Positions 18,014 to 25,700 of a stretch of 39,488 nucleotides of DNA are shown here, one piece after another (the first letter of the stretch is position 1; each line of letters starts with the position of its first letter). The notes under the pieces were generated by a model that was given only the letters and a program-made list of their open reading frames with translations, ran no database searches and was not told where the DNA came from. Source of the stretch: an uncultured Collinsella sp. (GTDB lineage Bacteria > Actinomycetota > Coriobacteriia > Coriobacteriales > Coriobacteriaceae). The stretch covers positions 1 through 39,488 of the forward strand of contig UQIT01000020.1 in assembly GCA_900541175.1 (NCBI GenBank), in the 5' to 3' direction. The position numbers and the translations under genes are program-made.

Positions 18014-18037
18014 GTGGGCGCCAGGCAAGGCGCCCAC
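18014..18037 (+). repeat. hairpin after arcC
   Basis: GTGGGCGCC (18014-18022) pairs perfectly with GGCGCCCAC (18029-18037). There is no U-tract, so it may protect the message 3' end, with the true terminator next. Confidence 0.6.
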
Positions 18038-18057
18038 AAACTAGCCTCTCTTCATGA

Positions 18058-18089
18058 GCCCCGCAGTCCGCTCCGACTGCGGGGCTTTT
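18058..18089 (+). terminator. arcC terminator
   Basis: GCCCCGCAGTC (18058-18068) pairs with GACTGCGGGGC (18075-18085) around CGCTCC, followed by TTTTG. Its 3' part (GGGGCTTTTGCTATTTACC) is identical to that of the terminator at 23874. Confidence 0.9.
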
Positions 18090-18214
18090 GCTATTTACCT
18101 AGTCCCCGATGGGTGGGTAGTCATTGGGGACGTTCTTAAACGACTAGTCAAACAAGAACGTCCTCAATGACTACTAATTTAAATCTGTCCCCAATGACTG
18201 CGGAAAGCGCATCT
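18081..18214. repeat. terminator-linked repeat, copy A, with 21-bp inverted repeat
   Basis: From GGGGCTTTTG onward the sequence is shared with 23899-24009. It contains an inverted repeat, arms 18117-18137 and 18154-18174 with one mismatch, built on GTAGTCATTGGGGACGTTC. Relative to copy B it has 27 extra bases (18151-18177) and lacks a 13-base stretch. It ends with GACTGCGGAAAGCGCATC, which recurs in the copy-B region. Confidence 0.85.
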
Positions 18215-18259
18215 CACACCGACGCATTGCTTTCGGGCCCTCTCTCCGTGCTCCCTATA

Positions 18260-18302
18260 AGTTCAGCTGGACTCCCCGCAACCTGTTCCGCGTTGGCGGA
18301 AC
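18260..18302. promoter_or_regulatory. two short palindromes before the PTS regulator
   Basis: AGTTCAGCTGGACT (18260-18273, one mismatched pair) and GTTCCGC/GCGGAAC (18285-18291, 18296-18302) lie 63-105 bp upstream of the regulator ATG. They may be operators for this or another regulator. I could not assign a clear promoter between them and the gene. Confidence 0.3.
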
Positions 18303-18364
18303 GAGCGCGACGTGGAGTGTCATTCTTTACCGCGTTAGACTAGACGCAGGGAAAGGAGGAGGAC

Positions 18365-20260
18365 ATGGATGCTCGCGTCAAGCAGCTTGTAAATATGATC
18401 GAGGACGCTCAGCCTGTCGCTGTCGCGGTGCTTGCCAAGCGTCTCGAGGTAAGCGAGCGCGCCGTGAGAAACTATATCCATCGCGCAAACGACAAGCTTG
18501 CGGGGGTTGCACGCATCGTTGGCAGCAAAGGGCAATATCGTATCGATGTTGCACATGCAGATGAGCTTGCTCGCTTGCTAGACAGTGCGGCTCTGGCCCA
18601 TCCGGGCATTCCTGATACGCGCGACGGCCGTGTGTCCTTCCTTCTTAACGACCTTCTCATGCGGTCCCAGTGGGTGACGATTGAGGAGTATGCGGATTTA
18701 CTCTACGTTTCGGCGCGAACTCTGTCCAATGACATGCGTCTGGTAGAGCAGAAACTCGCCCAATTTGACTTGACGCTCGAAAAGCGCCCTCGCTACGGAA
18801 TCCGCGTTGCGGGTGGGGAGTCGCAACGGCGTCTGTGTCTGGCCTCGCTGGTGAGGCCCGTGTTGCCCGACACCGACGATGCAGAGCTCGCCGAGCGCCT
18901 GCGGGCCATCGCCGCATGTGTGGACGATGCCCTGACTGCCTCGCCCGTCACGGTGAGCTCGCTGGCATCCCGCAATCTCATCATGCATCTTTACATCGCT
19001 CTTGGCCGCATCGAGCAGGGCTGCTATGTCCCGGCTGCAGAATCGGACGTTTTAAAGCTGGAGGAAACGCGCGAATACGCTGCGGCTTTCCAGATTGCCG
19101 CAAACATCAAGGATGCCCTGGGCGTGAGCATGCCCCGAGAAGAGGTTGCCTTTATCGCAATCCATTTGCTCGGCAGGGGCACGGGCGTGCCCGAGAAGGG
19201 CTCGGCCGTTATCTCGGACGAGATGTGGGAGATCGCTTCCGAGATGGTATGTGCGGTCAACGATGAGTTTAGGTTTGACTTTAGCAGCGATCTTGAACTT
19301 CGCATGAACCTTGCTCGGCATATTGGCCCTCTGGGCTATCGCCTTGAATATCACATGCATATGGATAACCCCATGCTGCCCGATATCAAGACGAGGTTTC
19401 CGTTGGCCTATTCGATGGCGGCCGGCACCTCGCAGGTACTCGAGCGTCATTTTGGCAGCCAGCCCTCTGATGAGGAGCTCGGCTACATCGCCATGGCATT
19501 TGCCCTGGCCCTCGAGCAGCAAGCCGACCAGCCGCGTCGCAAACGCATCCTGATCGTGTGCGCCTCGGGAGCGGGAAGCGCCCGTATGCTCGAGCACCAG
19601 TACCGCAAGCAGTTTGGTATGTATATCGAGTCGATTGAGACATGCGACGTCGCCCGCGTGGGAACGCTCGACTTTTCGCACATCGACTACGTGTTCACAA
19701 CGGTGCCGCTCAACGTCAAGTTGCCCGTGCCCGTCCGCGAGGCCGATTTCTTCTTGGAGACGAGCGATGTCAACGCTATCCGCAAGGTGCTGAGTGATGA
19801 CGCTGCGCAATCGGACTCCCTGAGCGCTTTCTTTAGCCGTGCCCTGTTCTTCAACCGCGTTGAGGCGTCGTCGAAGCAGGCCGTTCTCCGATATCTCTCC
19901 GAGCGCGCCGTCGAGAGCGGCCGTGTCGATGCCCAGTTTGCCCAAGAGGTTGCCGAGCGCGAGAGCGCGAGTGCCACCTCGTTTGGCAATGGGGTGGCCA
20001 TGCCCCATGGGATGCATCCTTTGAGCGCCGAGGCCTTTGTTACCGTGGGCCTGCTCGAACATCCCATTCTTTGGGACGAATACGGCCATGAGGTCGATAT
20101 CGTCTTTATGGTGTCGTTTGCCCGGTCGGGCGGCGATGAGGCGCGGATCTTGAGCTCGCTGCTCGCTGAGATCTTTATGGACCGCCAGGGGGTCGAGCGC
20201 TTACGCGAGCGCCGGTCCTGGCATGAGCTGATGGCGCTTGTGCAAGCGCATACGGCTTAA
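18365..20260 (+). CDS. PRD-containing PTS transcription regulator (LicR/MtlR type)
   Basis: A 631-residue multidomain activator. The N-terminus has helix-turn-helix segments (VLAKRLEVSERAVRNYIHRAN at about 21-41, cut: LEVSERAVRNYI, and LLYVSARTLSNDM at about 115). Two PRD domains follow, with phosphorylatable-type histidines in LIMHLYIAL, FIAIHLLGRG, LARHIGPLGY and LEYHMHMDNP. Next comes a IIB-like domain with P-loop LIVCASGAGSARM (about 392-404, Cys at about 395), then a IIA-like domain with GVAMPHGMHPL. Such proteins are phosphorylated by HPr and the cognate IIB to control DNA binding. AAAGGAGGAGG precedes the ATG. It is the first gene of the PTS cluster and most likely its activator. Confidence 0.9.
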   Translation: MDARVKQLVNMIEDAQPVAVAVLAKRLEVSERAVRNYIHRANDKLAGVARIVGSKGQYRIDVAHADELARLLDSAALAHPGIPDTRDGRVSFLLNDLLMRSQWVTIEEYADLLYVSARTLSNDMRLVEQKLAQFDLTLEKRPRYGIRVAGGESQRRLCLASLVRPVLPDTDDAELAERLRAIAACVDDALTASPVTVSSLASRNLIMHLYIALGRIEQGCYVPAAESDVLKLEETREYAAAFQIAANIKDALGVSMPREEVAFIAIHLLGRGTGVPEKGSAVISDEMWEIASEMVCAVNDEFRFDFSSDLELRMNLARHIGPLGYRLEYHMHMDNPMLPDIKTRFPLAYSMAAGTSQVLERHFGSQPSDEELGYIAMAFALALEQQADQPRRKRILIVCASGAGSARMLEHQYRKQFGMYIESIETCDVARVGTLDFSHIDYVFTTVPLNVKLPVPVREADFFLETSDVNAIRKVLSDDAAQSDSLSAFFSRALFFNRVEASSKQAVLRYLSERAVESGRVDAQFAQEVAERESASATSFGNGVAMPHGMHPLSAEAFVTVGLLEHPILWDEYGHEVDIVFMVSFARSGGDEARILSSLLAEIFMDRQGVERLRERRSWHELMALVQAHTA

Positions 20261-20375
20261 GGCTTCTTTTGTCGAAAACCCTGCCTGCCTGCAATAAACC
20301 TCGAGGATTGCGGGTGGGAGATAGGCGTTTCGAATATTCAAGTACAAACCAAACATCACGGGAGAGGAGACCGTT

Positions 20376-20702
20376 ATGGACGATCAGGGAACCGAGATGG
20401 TTTCGTTTCAGCTGGTCGCTGCAGCGGGAGAGGCGCGCAGCCTTGCCTTCGAAGCCCTTGAAAAGGCAAAGGCGGGGGATTTTGACGCTGCCGCCAAACT
20501 CATGAAGCAGTCAAAGGATGCGGGAATCAAAGCTCACCACATCCAAACGCAGCTGCTTTCGACCGAGGCGGCGGGCGAGCATCTGTCGGTGGATGTGTTG
20601 CTGGTCCATGCTCAGGACCACCTCATGTGCTCCATGCTTGCTCAGGAGCTCGTGCAGGAGCTGATCTGCCTGTATGAGCGCACTGCAGCCAAGAACGCCT
20701 AA
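20376..20702 (+). CDS. PTS lactose/cellobiose family IIA component
   Basis: A 108-residue protein of the Lac/Chb IIA family, an all-helical trimer. The phosphorylated histidine lies in LVHAQDHLM (His78), and the first helix segment AGEARSLAFEALEKAK is typical. It carries phosphate from HPr to IIB. GGGAGAGGAG lies ahead of the ATG. A 115-bp gap separates it from the regulator; IIB follows after 46 bp. Confidence 0.95.
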   Translation: MDDQGTEMVSFQLVAAAGEARSLAFEALEKAKAGDFDAAAKLMKQSKDAGIKAHHIQTQLLSTEAAGEHLSVDVLLVHAQDHLMCSMLAQELVQELICLYERTAAKNA

Positions 20703-20748
20703 CGGCGTGCGGCGACTATCCAACCAATCAATGCGAAGGGAACCCCTT

Positions 20749-21042
20749 ATGAAGATCCTTCTTGTTTGCGCAGCTGGCCTGTCTACAAGCATTCTGATGA
20801 AGAAACTCGAGAAATACGCGGAGCAAAACGGCATCGAGCTCGATATCGATGCGGTGGGTATCGGCGAGTATCAGGAGACCTGCGCCGATTATGACGTGCT
20901 GCTCTTGGGGCCGCAGGTGTCCTACCAGCTCAACACCGTCAAGCAGGGGAGCGGTAAGCCGACCGCGGTCATCCCCGCACAGGACTACGGCATGGGCAAC
21001 GCCGCCAACGTGCTGGCACTCGCCCAGTCGCTGTTGGGCTAG
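20749..21042 (+). CDS. PTS lactose/cellobiose family IIB component
   Basis: A 97-residue protein starting MKILLVCAAGLSTSILMKK. Cys7 in the P-loop is the phosphorylated residue. The DVLLLGPQVSYQ segment and the C-terminal DYGMGNAANVLALAQ are typical of cellobiose IIB. GAAGGG lies 10 bp before the ATG, which is preferred over the frame start at 20674. It lies between IIA and IIC, 9 bp before IIC. Confidence 0.95.
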   Translation: MKILLVCAAGLSTSILMKKLEKYAEQNGIELDIDAVGIGEYQETCADYDVLLLGPQVSYQLNTVKQGSGKPTAVIPAQDYGMGNAANVLALAQSLLG

Positions 21043-21051
21043 GAGGCGACC

Positions 21052-22329
21052 ATGGAAAAGTTCATGACCCTGCTTCAGGAAAAACTGACCCCTATTGCCA
21101 ATTTCTGCGGCGCCGAGCGCCACTTTGCCTCCATGCAAAAGGGCTTTATGAGCGCGATCAGCTTCATCTTGGTCTCTGCCGTCTTTATGATCATCGCCAA
21201 CCCGCCGGTCACGGCCGACCTGGTGGCGCGGGGCGGGTTCTGGTCCGTCTTTGGCCCTTGGCTCGATTTTGCCACGGCCAATAAGCTCACGCTGCTCATC
21301 CCGTTCAACATGACGATGGGCATACTGTCGGTGATCGTGACGTTCGCAATCGCCTATAACCTGGCGGGCACCTACAAGATGCCCAAGCTTAACGCCGGTA
21401 TGACCTCGCTGGTGATGTTCCTGATCGCCGCGGCGCCGTCGTCCTACTACCAGCTTGCTGATGAGTCCGTGCTCCAGGCGGTCCCCTGCACCTATCTGGG
21501 TGCGCAGGGCCTGTTTACCGCCATCATCGTTGCCCTGGTCTCCGTCGAGGTCGCGCACTTCTGCCAGACCAAGGGCATCACCATCAAGATGCCCGATGGC
21601 GTGCCGCCGTTTTTGTCCGAAACCTTTGGCGCCATCGTGCCTATGCTCGCCAACATCCTCATCTTCTTTGGTGGCAACCTGCTGATCCAGATGATCGATC
21701 CCACGCTGTCCATCCCCTCGGTTATCGAGAAGCTGCTCGCTGCCCCGCTTTCCGTCGCAGTTGACTCTGTGCCCGGCGCACTGCTTATCTGCTTCATGAC
21801 GCTGCTGTTTTGGTGCTTTGGCGTCCACGGCAACATGATCGTGATGCCCATCACCGCCCCGGTCACGCTTGCCGCCTTTGCTGCCAACGCCTCGCTCTAC
21901 GCTGCTGGGCAGCCGCTTGAGTTCCACCCGGTACTCATGTCGATGGTCATCAACCTCATCGGCGGCACGGGCAATACGTTCTCTTTTGTGGCGCTCTGCG
22001 CGTTTAGGGCAAAGTCGCAGCAGCTTAAGGCATTTGGCAAGGCATCGATCGTGCCGAGCTTCTTCCGTATCTCCGAGCCCGCGATCTTTGGCGCACCCAT
22101 CATCTTCAACCCGATCCTCATGATTCCGTTTGTGCTGGGCGGTATGATTTCGGCCCTGCTGTATTGGGGTGCAATCTCACTGGGTCTTGTCTCTAACTTC
22201 TACATCTTGGTGAGCGGCACGTTCCCCATCTTCGTTCAGGGCTTTATCCAGTGCCTCGACCCGCGCATCTGGGTATTTACGATCGTTTTGATCGTGGTCA
22301 TGGCTGTGGTCTGGTACCCGTTCTTTTAG
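21052..22329 (+). CDS. PTS lactose/cellobiose family IIC permease, ends at an internal amber codon
   Basis: A 425-residue integral membrane transporter with about ten helices. It starts MEKFMTLLQEKLTPIANF and has the family's FASMQKGFM and GGTGNTFSFVAL segments. It imports and phosphorylates a beta-glucoside such as cellobiose. The frame stops at TAG 22327-22329 after VVWYPFF, but stays open for 23 more codons (VYDNQLLAQEQENAAAASA and more) to a second TAG at 22399-22401, 1 bp before the next ATG. IIC proteins of this type commonly end with FFKVYDKQL-like tails, so the amber codon probably replaced a Lys or Glu codon. All membrane helices are kept, so the shortened protein may still work. Confidence 0.9.
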   Translation: MEKFMTLLQEKLTPIANFCGAERHFASMQKGFMSAISFILVSAVFMIIANPPVTADLVARGGFWSVFGPWLDFATANKLTLLIPFNMTMGILSVIVTFAIAYNLAGTYKMPKLNAGMTSLVMFLIAAAPSSYYQLADESVLQAVPCTYLGAQGLFTAIIVALVSVEVAHFCQTKGITIKMPDGVPPFLSETFGAIVPMLANILIFFGGNLLIQMIDPTLSIPSVIEKLLAAPLSVAVDSVPGALLICFMTLLFWCFGVHGNMIVMPITAPVTLAAFAANASLYAAGQPLEFHPVLMSMVINLIGGTGNTFSFVALCAFRAKSQQLKAFGKASIVPSFFRISEPAIFGAPIIFNPILMIPFVLGGMISALLYWGAISLGLVSNFYILVSGTFPIFVQGFIQCLDPRIWVFTIVLIVVMAVVWYPFF

Positions 22330-22402
22330 GTGTACGACAACCAGCTCCTGGCACAGGAGCAGGAGAACGCCGCGGCAGCTTCTGCCAAGGATACTGAGTA
22401 GC

Positions 22403-23857
22403 ATGGGTTACTTTGACAGAACGTCTGCTGCCGGTATGCCCGAGGGCTTTTTGTGGGGCGGCGCGCTCGCTGCCAACCAGGCCGAAGGGGGCTGGAACGA
22501 GGGCGGCCGCGGTATGTCGCACTCCGACCTGATTCCACAGGGTCCCGACCGCTGGGATGTGATGGTTGGCAGGCAAAAGCCCGTGGATGATCCGGACAGG
22601 CTGTATCCATGCCGTTGGGGCAACGACTTCTTCCATCATTGGCGCGAGGACGTCGAGCTCTTTGCCGAGATGGGCTTTAAGTGCCTGCGTCTTTCAATTT
22701 GTTGGAGCCGTATTTTTCCCACAGGGATGGAGGCCGAGCCCAACAGTGAGGGCTTGGAGTTTTACCGTCAGGTATTCGAGGCGCTGCGCGAGCACGGAAT
22801 CGAGCCGCTCGTGACGCTGTCGCACTACGACTATCCGTTGGCTCTGGTCGAGCACTATGGTGGATGGCAAAGCCGAGAGATGATCGAGCGGTATGCGCAC
22901 TACGTCGAGACCGTCGGACGTGCGTACCAGGGCCTCGTGCGTTATTGGCTCACCTTCAACGAGATCAACAGCGTGGCGCTGTCCTATCTCAACGCGGGCG
23001 TCACGCTCGAGGATGAGCGTGACCGTGCAGCCGTGACCGCGGCGTTCTCGCACCATATGTTTATGGCGAGCGCTCGCGCCGTCGAGATCCTGCACAAGAT
23101 CGATCCCGCAAACAAGGTGGGTTGCATGATCGCTGCCGGTGCGACCTATCCGTACCGTTGTGCGCCCGAGGACGTATGGCTTGCGTATGAGGAGGACCGC
23201 GGCCGCTACTTCTACACTGACGTGATGGCTGCGGGCGCCTATCCTACTTGGAAGCTGCGTGCGCTCGAGAAAGAGGGTGTTTACGTGCCCTTTGAGCCGG
23301 GCGATACGGAGTGTCTGGCCGAGCATACCGTCGACTTCATCTCGTTCTCGTACTATTGCTCGCGCTTGGTGTGCGCCGATGACCAGGTGATCGCTGAGAA
23401 GGCGGAGGGCAACGTGTTCCCGACGCTGCGCAATCCGTACCTCAAGGATAAAGAGACTGCCTGGAAATGGCAGATCGATGCGCTGGGTTTGCGCGTGACG
23501 CTTGCCGGCTACCACGATCGTTACCATCTTCCGCTCTTTATCGCTGAGAACGGTGTGGGCGGACTCGATGCGCTGGAAGACGGCAAAGTCCACGATGCGT
23601 ATCATATTGATTACCTGCGCAGGCATATTCTTGCGCTACGCGATGCAATTGTCGAGGACGGTGTTGACCTGATGGGATACACGCCGTGGGGCTGTATCGA
23701 TCTGGTATCGGCCTCGACGGGGCAGATGAAGAAGCGCTATGGCTTTGTTTATGTCGATGCCGATGATACGGGCAAAGGCACGTTCGATCGCTACCGAAAG
23801 GACAGCTTCTGCTGGTATCAAAAGGTCATTGCATCAAATGGCGAGGACTTGAGTTAA
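22403..23857 (+). CDS. glycoside hydrolase family 1, 6-phospho-beta-glucosidase
   Basis: A 484-residue enzyme that splits the phosphorylated disaccharide brought in by the PTS. The N-terminal FLWGGALAANQAEGGWNEGG is the GH1 signature, the acid/base glutamate is Glu187 in LTFNEIN, and the nucleophile is Glu382 in FIAENGVGG. The C-terminal YTPWGCIDLVSASTGQMKKRYGF is also typical, with the KKRYGF type tail of phospho-glucosidases. The true stop of the upstream IIC (22401) nearly touches its ATG; no separate good ribosome-binding site is seen, so translation may depend on reading through the IIC tail. It is the last gene of the PTS cluster. Confidence 0.93.
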   Translation: MGYFDRTSAAGMPEGFLWGGALAANQAEGGWNEGGRGMSHSDLIPQGPDRWDVMVGRQKPVDDPDRLYPCRWGNDFFHHWREDVELFAEMGFKCLRLSICWSRIFPTGMEAEPNSEGLEFYRQVFEALREHGIEPLVTLSHYDYPLALVEHYGGWQSREMIERYAHYVETVGRAYQGLVRYWLTFNEINSVALSYLNAGVTLEDERDRAAVTAAFSHHMFMASARAVEILHKIDPANKVGCMIAAGATYPYRCAPEDVWLAYEEDRGRYFYTDVMAAGAYPTWKLRALEKEGVYVPFEPGDTECLAEHTVDFISFSYYCSRLVCADDQVIAEKAEGNVFPTLRNPYLKDKETAWKWQIDALGLRVTLAGYHDRYHLPLFIAENGVGGLDALEDGKVHDAYHIDYLRRHILALRDAIVEDGVDLMGYTPWGCIDLVSASTGQMKKRYGFVYVDADDTGKGTFDRYRKDSFCWYQKVIASNGEDLS

Positions 23858-23873
23858 CCCTTGCAAGCCTGCT

Positions 23874-23907
23874 GCCCCCGCGGCCCGTTTCGGCCGCGGG
23901 GGCTTTT
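23874..23907 (+). terminator. terminator of the PTS operon
   Basis: GCCCCCGCGGCC (23874-23885) pairs perfectly with GGCCGCGGGGGC (23892-23903) around CGTTTC, followed by TTTTG. It lies 17 bp after the glucosidase stop. Confidence 0.92.
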
Positions 23908-24013
23908 GCTATTTACCTAGTCCCCGATGAGACCCTCATTCTGTGGGTAGTCATTGGGGACGTTCCTAAACGACTAGTCATTTAAGTCTGTCCCCAATGA
24001 CTGCGGAAACCCG
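23899..24013. repeat. terminator-linked repeat, copy B
   Basis: Identical to copy A (18081 onward) through GGGGCTTTTGCTATTTACC and TAGTCCCCGATG, then a 13-base insert, then GTGGGTAGTCATTGGGGACG, CTAAACGACTAGTCA and TGTCCCCAATGACTGCGG with few changes. Copies A and B bracket the PTS cluster in direct orientation. Confidence 0.85.
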
Positions 24014-24260
24014 GCACTTGGGGACGTTCCTTTTCTGCCGGCAGCTTGGAACAGTCCTTAAAGCCCGCATCAATCAACTGCGGAAAGCGCATCCCAGAAT
24101 GAGCGTCCAACATGGGACATGGTTTCCCTTGAGGGCCTCAACCGGAAAATGCATCCCGGAATGTTGCCGGAAAGTGGAACGTAGTTTCCCAAACAGGCCG
24201 TGCGCGGAAAGTGCATCCCGCTATCGAACTTCAAAGCGGGATGCATTTTCCGTGCCAGCA
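24014..24260. repeat. array of degenerate GGAAA-TGCATCCC repeats and a hairpin
   Basis: GGAAAGCGCATCCC (24083), GGAAAATGCATCCC (24146) and GGAAAGTGCATCCC (24207) recur about 60 bp apart, and a reverse copy GGGATGCATTTTCC (24238) pairs with the last to form a stem with ~18-nt loop. The preceding part holds CACTTGGGGACGTTCC and GGAACAGTCCTTAAAG, related to the repeat core. No gene is supported in 23858-24305. Confidence 0.7.
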
Positions 24261-24282
24261 GTTCCGGGCAGCCAACGACCAC

Positions 24283-24307
24283 TCATTTAAGTCTGTCCCC
24301 AATGACT
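24283..24307. repeat. third copy of the CATTTAAGTCTGTCCCC unit
   Basis: CATTTAAGTCTGTCCCC followed by AATGACT is the same as at 23978-24002. It overlaps the stop codon (24306-24308) of the minus-strand peptidase gene. Confidence 0.8.
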
Positions 24308-25340
24308 AGTAGTAGGCCCACATGGCTTCGACTTCGTTAAGGACTTCTACGACGCCCCAGCGGCGGACGCTGCGGCTGGCCGAGTTGGGGTCGTAGACGC
24401 CAATCTGGTCGGCGTCGTCAATACCGTAAAGCACAATGTAGTGGCCCACGTTGGTAAAGGTGCCCGGCCGAACGGCGGCGATGATGGGCGCTCCCGAACG
24501 CAGCGCCTGAGTCATCGAGTCGCGATCGTTATGGAGCTCCGTTCCGTTAAGTCCCAACTGCCACGCGCCGCTCGTCATAAACGACCATTCGGTTGCACCA
24601 GTGGGGGCGTAATTGCCCGCCTCAGAAAGCGCGCACATATCGACGGGGGTCATATCGGTGCGTCCCGTCTTAAAGATATAGACCATGGTGAGGCACGTAG
24701 GCCCGCAGGCATTTTGGCGGATGGTGCCGCCGGCGTAAGACAGCTCCGACCACGCAGGGTCGATCTGATAGATATGGGGCATCGTGCCGGCTTGCCATTG
24801 CGGGCGCGGGGTCGAAAAGGCGAAAGAATAACCGGGCGCGACGGGGGCCTTGAGCAGCTTGTCCTCGGCGGTGGGCTCGAGACCGGCCGAGCCGTGGGAC
24901 ATACAGGAGCTCGTAAACACAAAGACCAGACAGGTGAGGATAGAGCACAGTGCGAGGCGAAGTCGACGAGCCGGCAGGGCGGGGGCATTCACGTGCGATG
25001 TCGAGCGGTAGGGCTTGCCGTCGCGTCCACCTTGGGGATGCGAAAAGAAGCGGTTGATATGGATGCCGGGCTGACGTGCGCCGTTGCGGCGCAGTTGCGG
25101 AACCTCGGCTTGATGCTGTCGAGTGCGCGCGCCTAAGCGGCTGTCTTGCTGCGCGCTTGTGCCCGTGCGCGGACGGCCACTTTGCCGTGTTTTGCTTGCC
25201 TGCTGCCGAGACGAAGGCCTGGGTTGCTCTTGAGGACGTTGCGGATTGCTGCTTGTGGCACTTCCGGGCGTCGGCGTGGTACGGCCAGCAAGGCGAACGC
25301 TTTGTCGCCGTTGATCACCGTCGTTGTATCCGTATGCCAT
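24306..25340 (-). CDS. membrane-anchored C39-like cysteine peptidase
   Basis: A 344-residue protein. The first ~125 residues are basic and rich in Arg, Gln, Ser and Pro, apparently disordered, followed by one hydrophobic segment at about 128-144 (LRLALCSILTCLVFVFTSSC) that anchors it with the C-terminus outside. The C-terminal ~170 residues are a peptidase C39-like domain: Gln209 and Cys212 in RQNACGPTCLTMV, His300 in VGHYIVLYG, and Asp317/Asn319 in GVYDPNSAS. Substrate is unknown; the fold occurs in cell-wall or peptide-processing enzymes. The lipobox-like SSC lacks the usual Leu, so lipid attachment is uncertain. Its 3' end abuts a repeat that supplies the stop codon. Confidence 0.8.
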   Translation of the reverse strand: MAYGYNDGDQRRQSVRLAGRTTPTPGSATSSNPQRPQEQPRPSSRQQASKTRQSGRPRTGTSAQQDSRLGARTRQHQAEVPQLRRNGARQPGIHINRFFSHPQGGRDGKPYRSTSHVNAPALPARRLRLALCSILTCLVFVFTSSCMSHGSAGLEPTAEDKLLKAPVAPGYSFAFSTPRPQWQAGTMPHIYQIDPAWSELSYAGGTIRQNACGPTCLTMVYIFKTGRTDMTPVDMCALSEAGNYAPTGATEWSFMTSGAWQLGLNGTELHNDRDSMTQALRSGAPIIAAVRPGTFTNVGHYIVLYGIDDADQIGVYDPNSASRSVRRWGVVEVLNEVEAMWAYY

Positions 25341-25700
25341 TCGTACCGCCTTGTCTCATGTATAACCTGTCTATCCTACAAAAAAGATGTGCAACAAATG
25401 GGTCTGCGCGTCAAAAGCTCGGTAAACGGTACGAAAGGCGCAAAACACACGGCCTCAAAAACATCTCTATATGCGTCCGATGAACGTACGCCCGTCGGAC
25501 GGGCGGCAACAATGAACGGCAAACCGTGCCGTTCGTCCCAAAAACGGCGCCGCTCATATGCGAGTTCGGCCTTCGGTCGAGCCATGGGCGGCCATGCTGC
25601 GCCAAGGCCGTATCTTAAAGCCACGAAATAAAAGAGCGCGGCAAAACAGACCGCGCAAGGGGTGACGTCAAGGGGCGTCAAAAAGGAAAGGAGGGGAACA
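25341..25700. other. 360-bp divergent gap between peptidase and permease genes
   Basis: The minus strand has GGTTATACAT about 21-30 bp before the peptidase ATG, a likely -10. TGTGCAACAAA at 25388-25398 is half of the palindrome seen at 5458. On the plus side GCGCGG/CCGCGC (25635-25655) can form a small hairpin shortly before the permease ribosome-binding site. No gene is supported here. Confidence 0.4.

Noticed and set aside
23997..24290. A 97-residue plus-strand frame after the PTS operon
   Set aside because: It consists of repeat sequence (GGGGACGTTCC and GCATCCC units) and lacks a ribosome-binding site.
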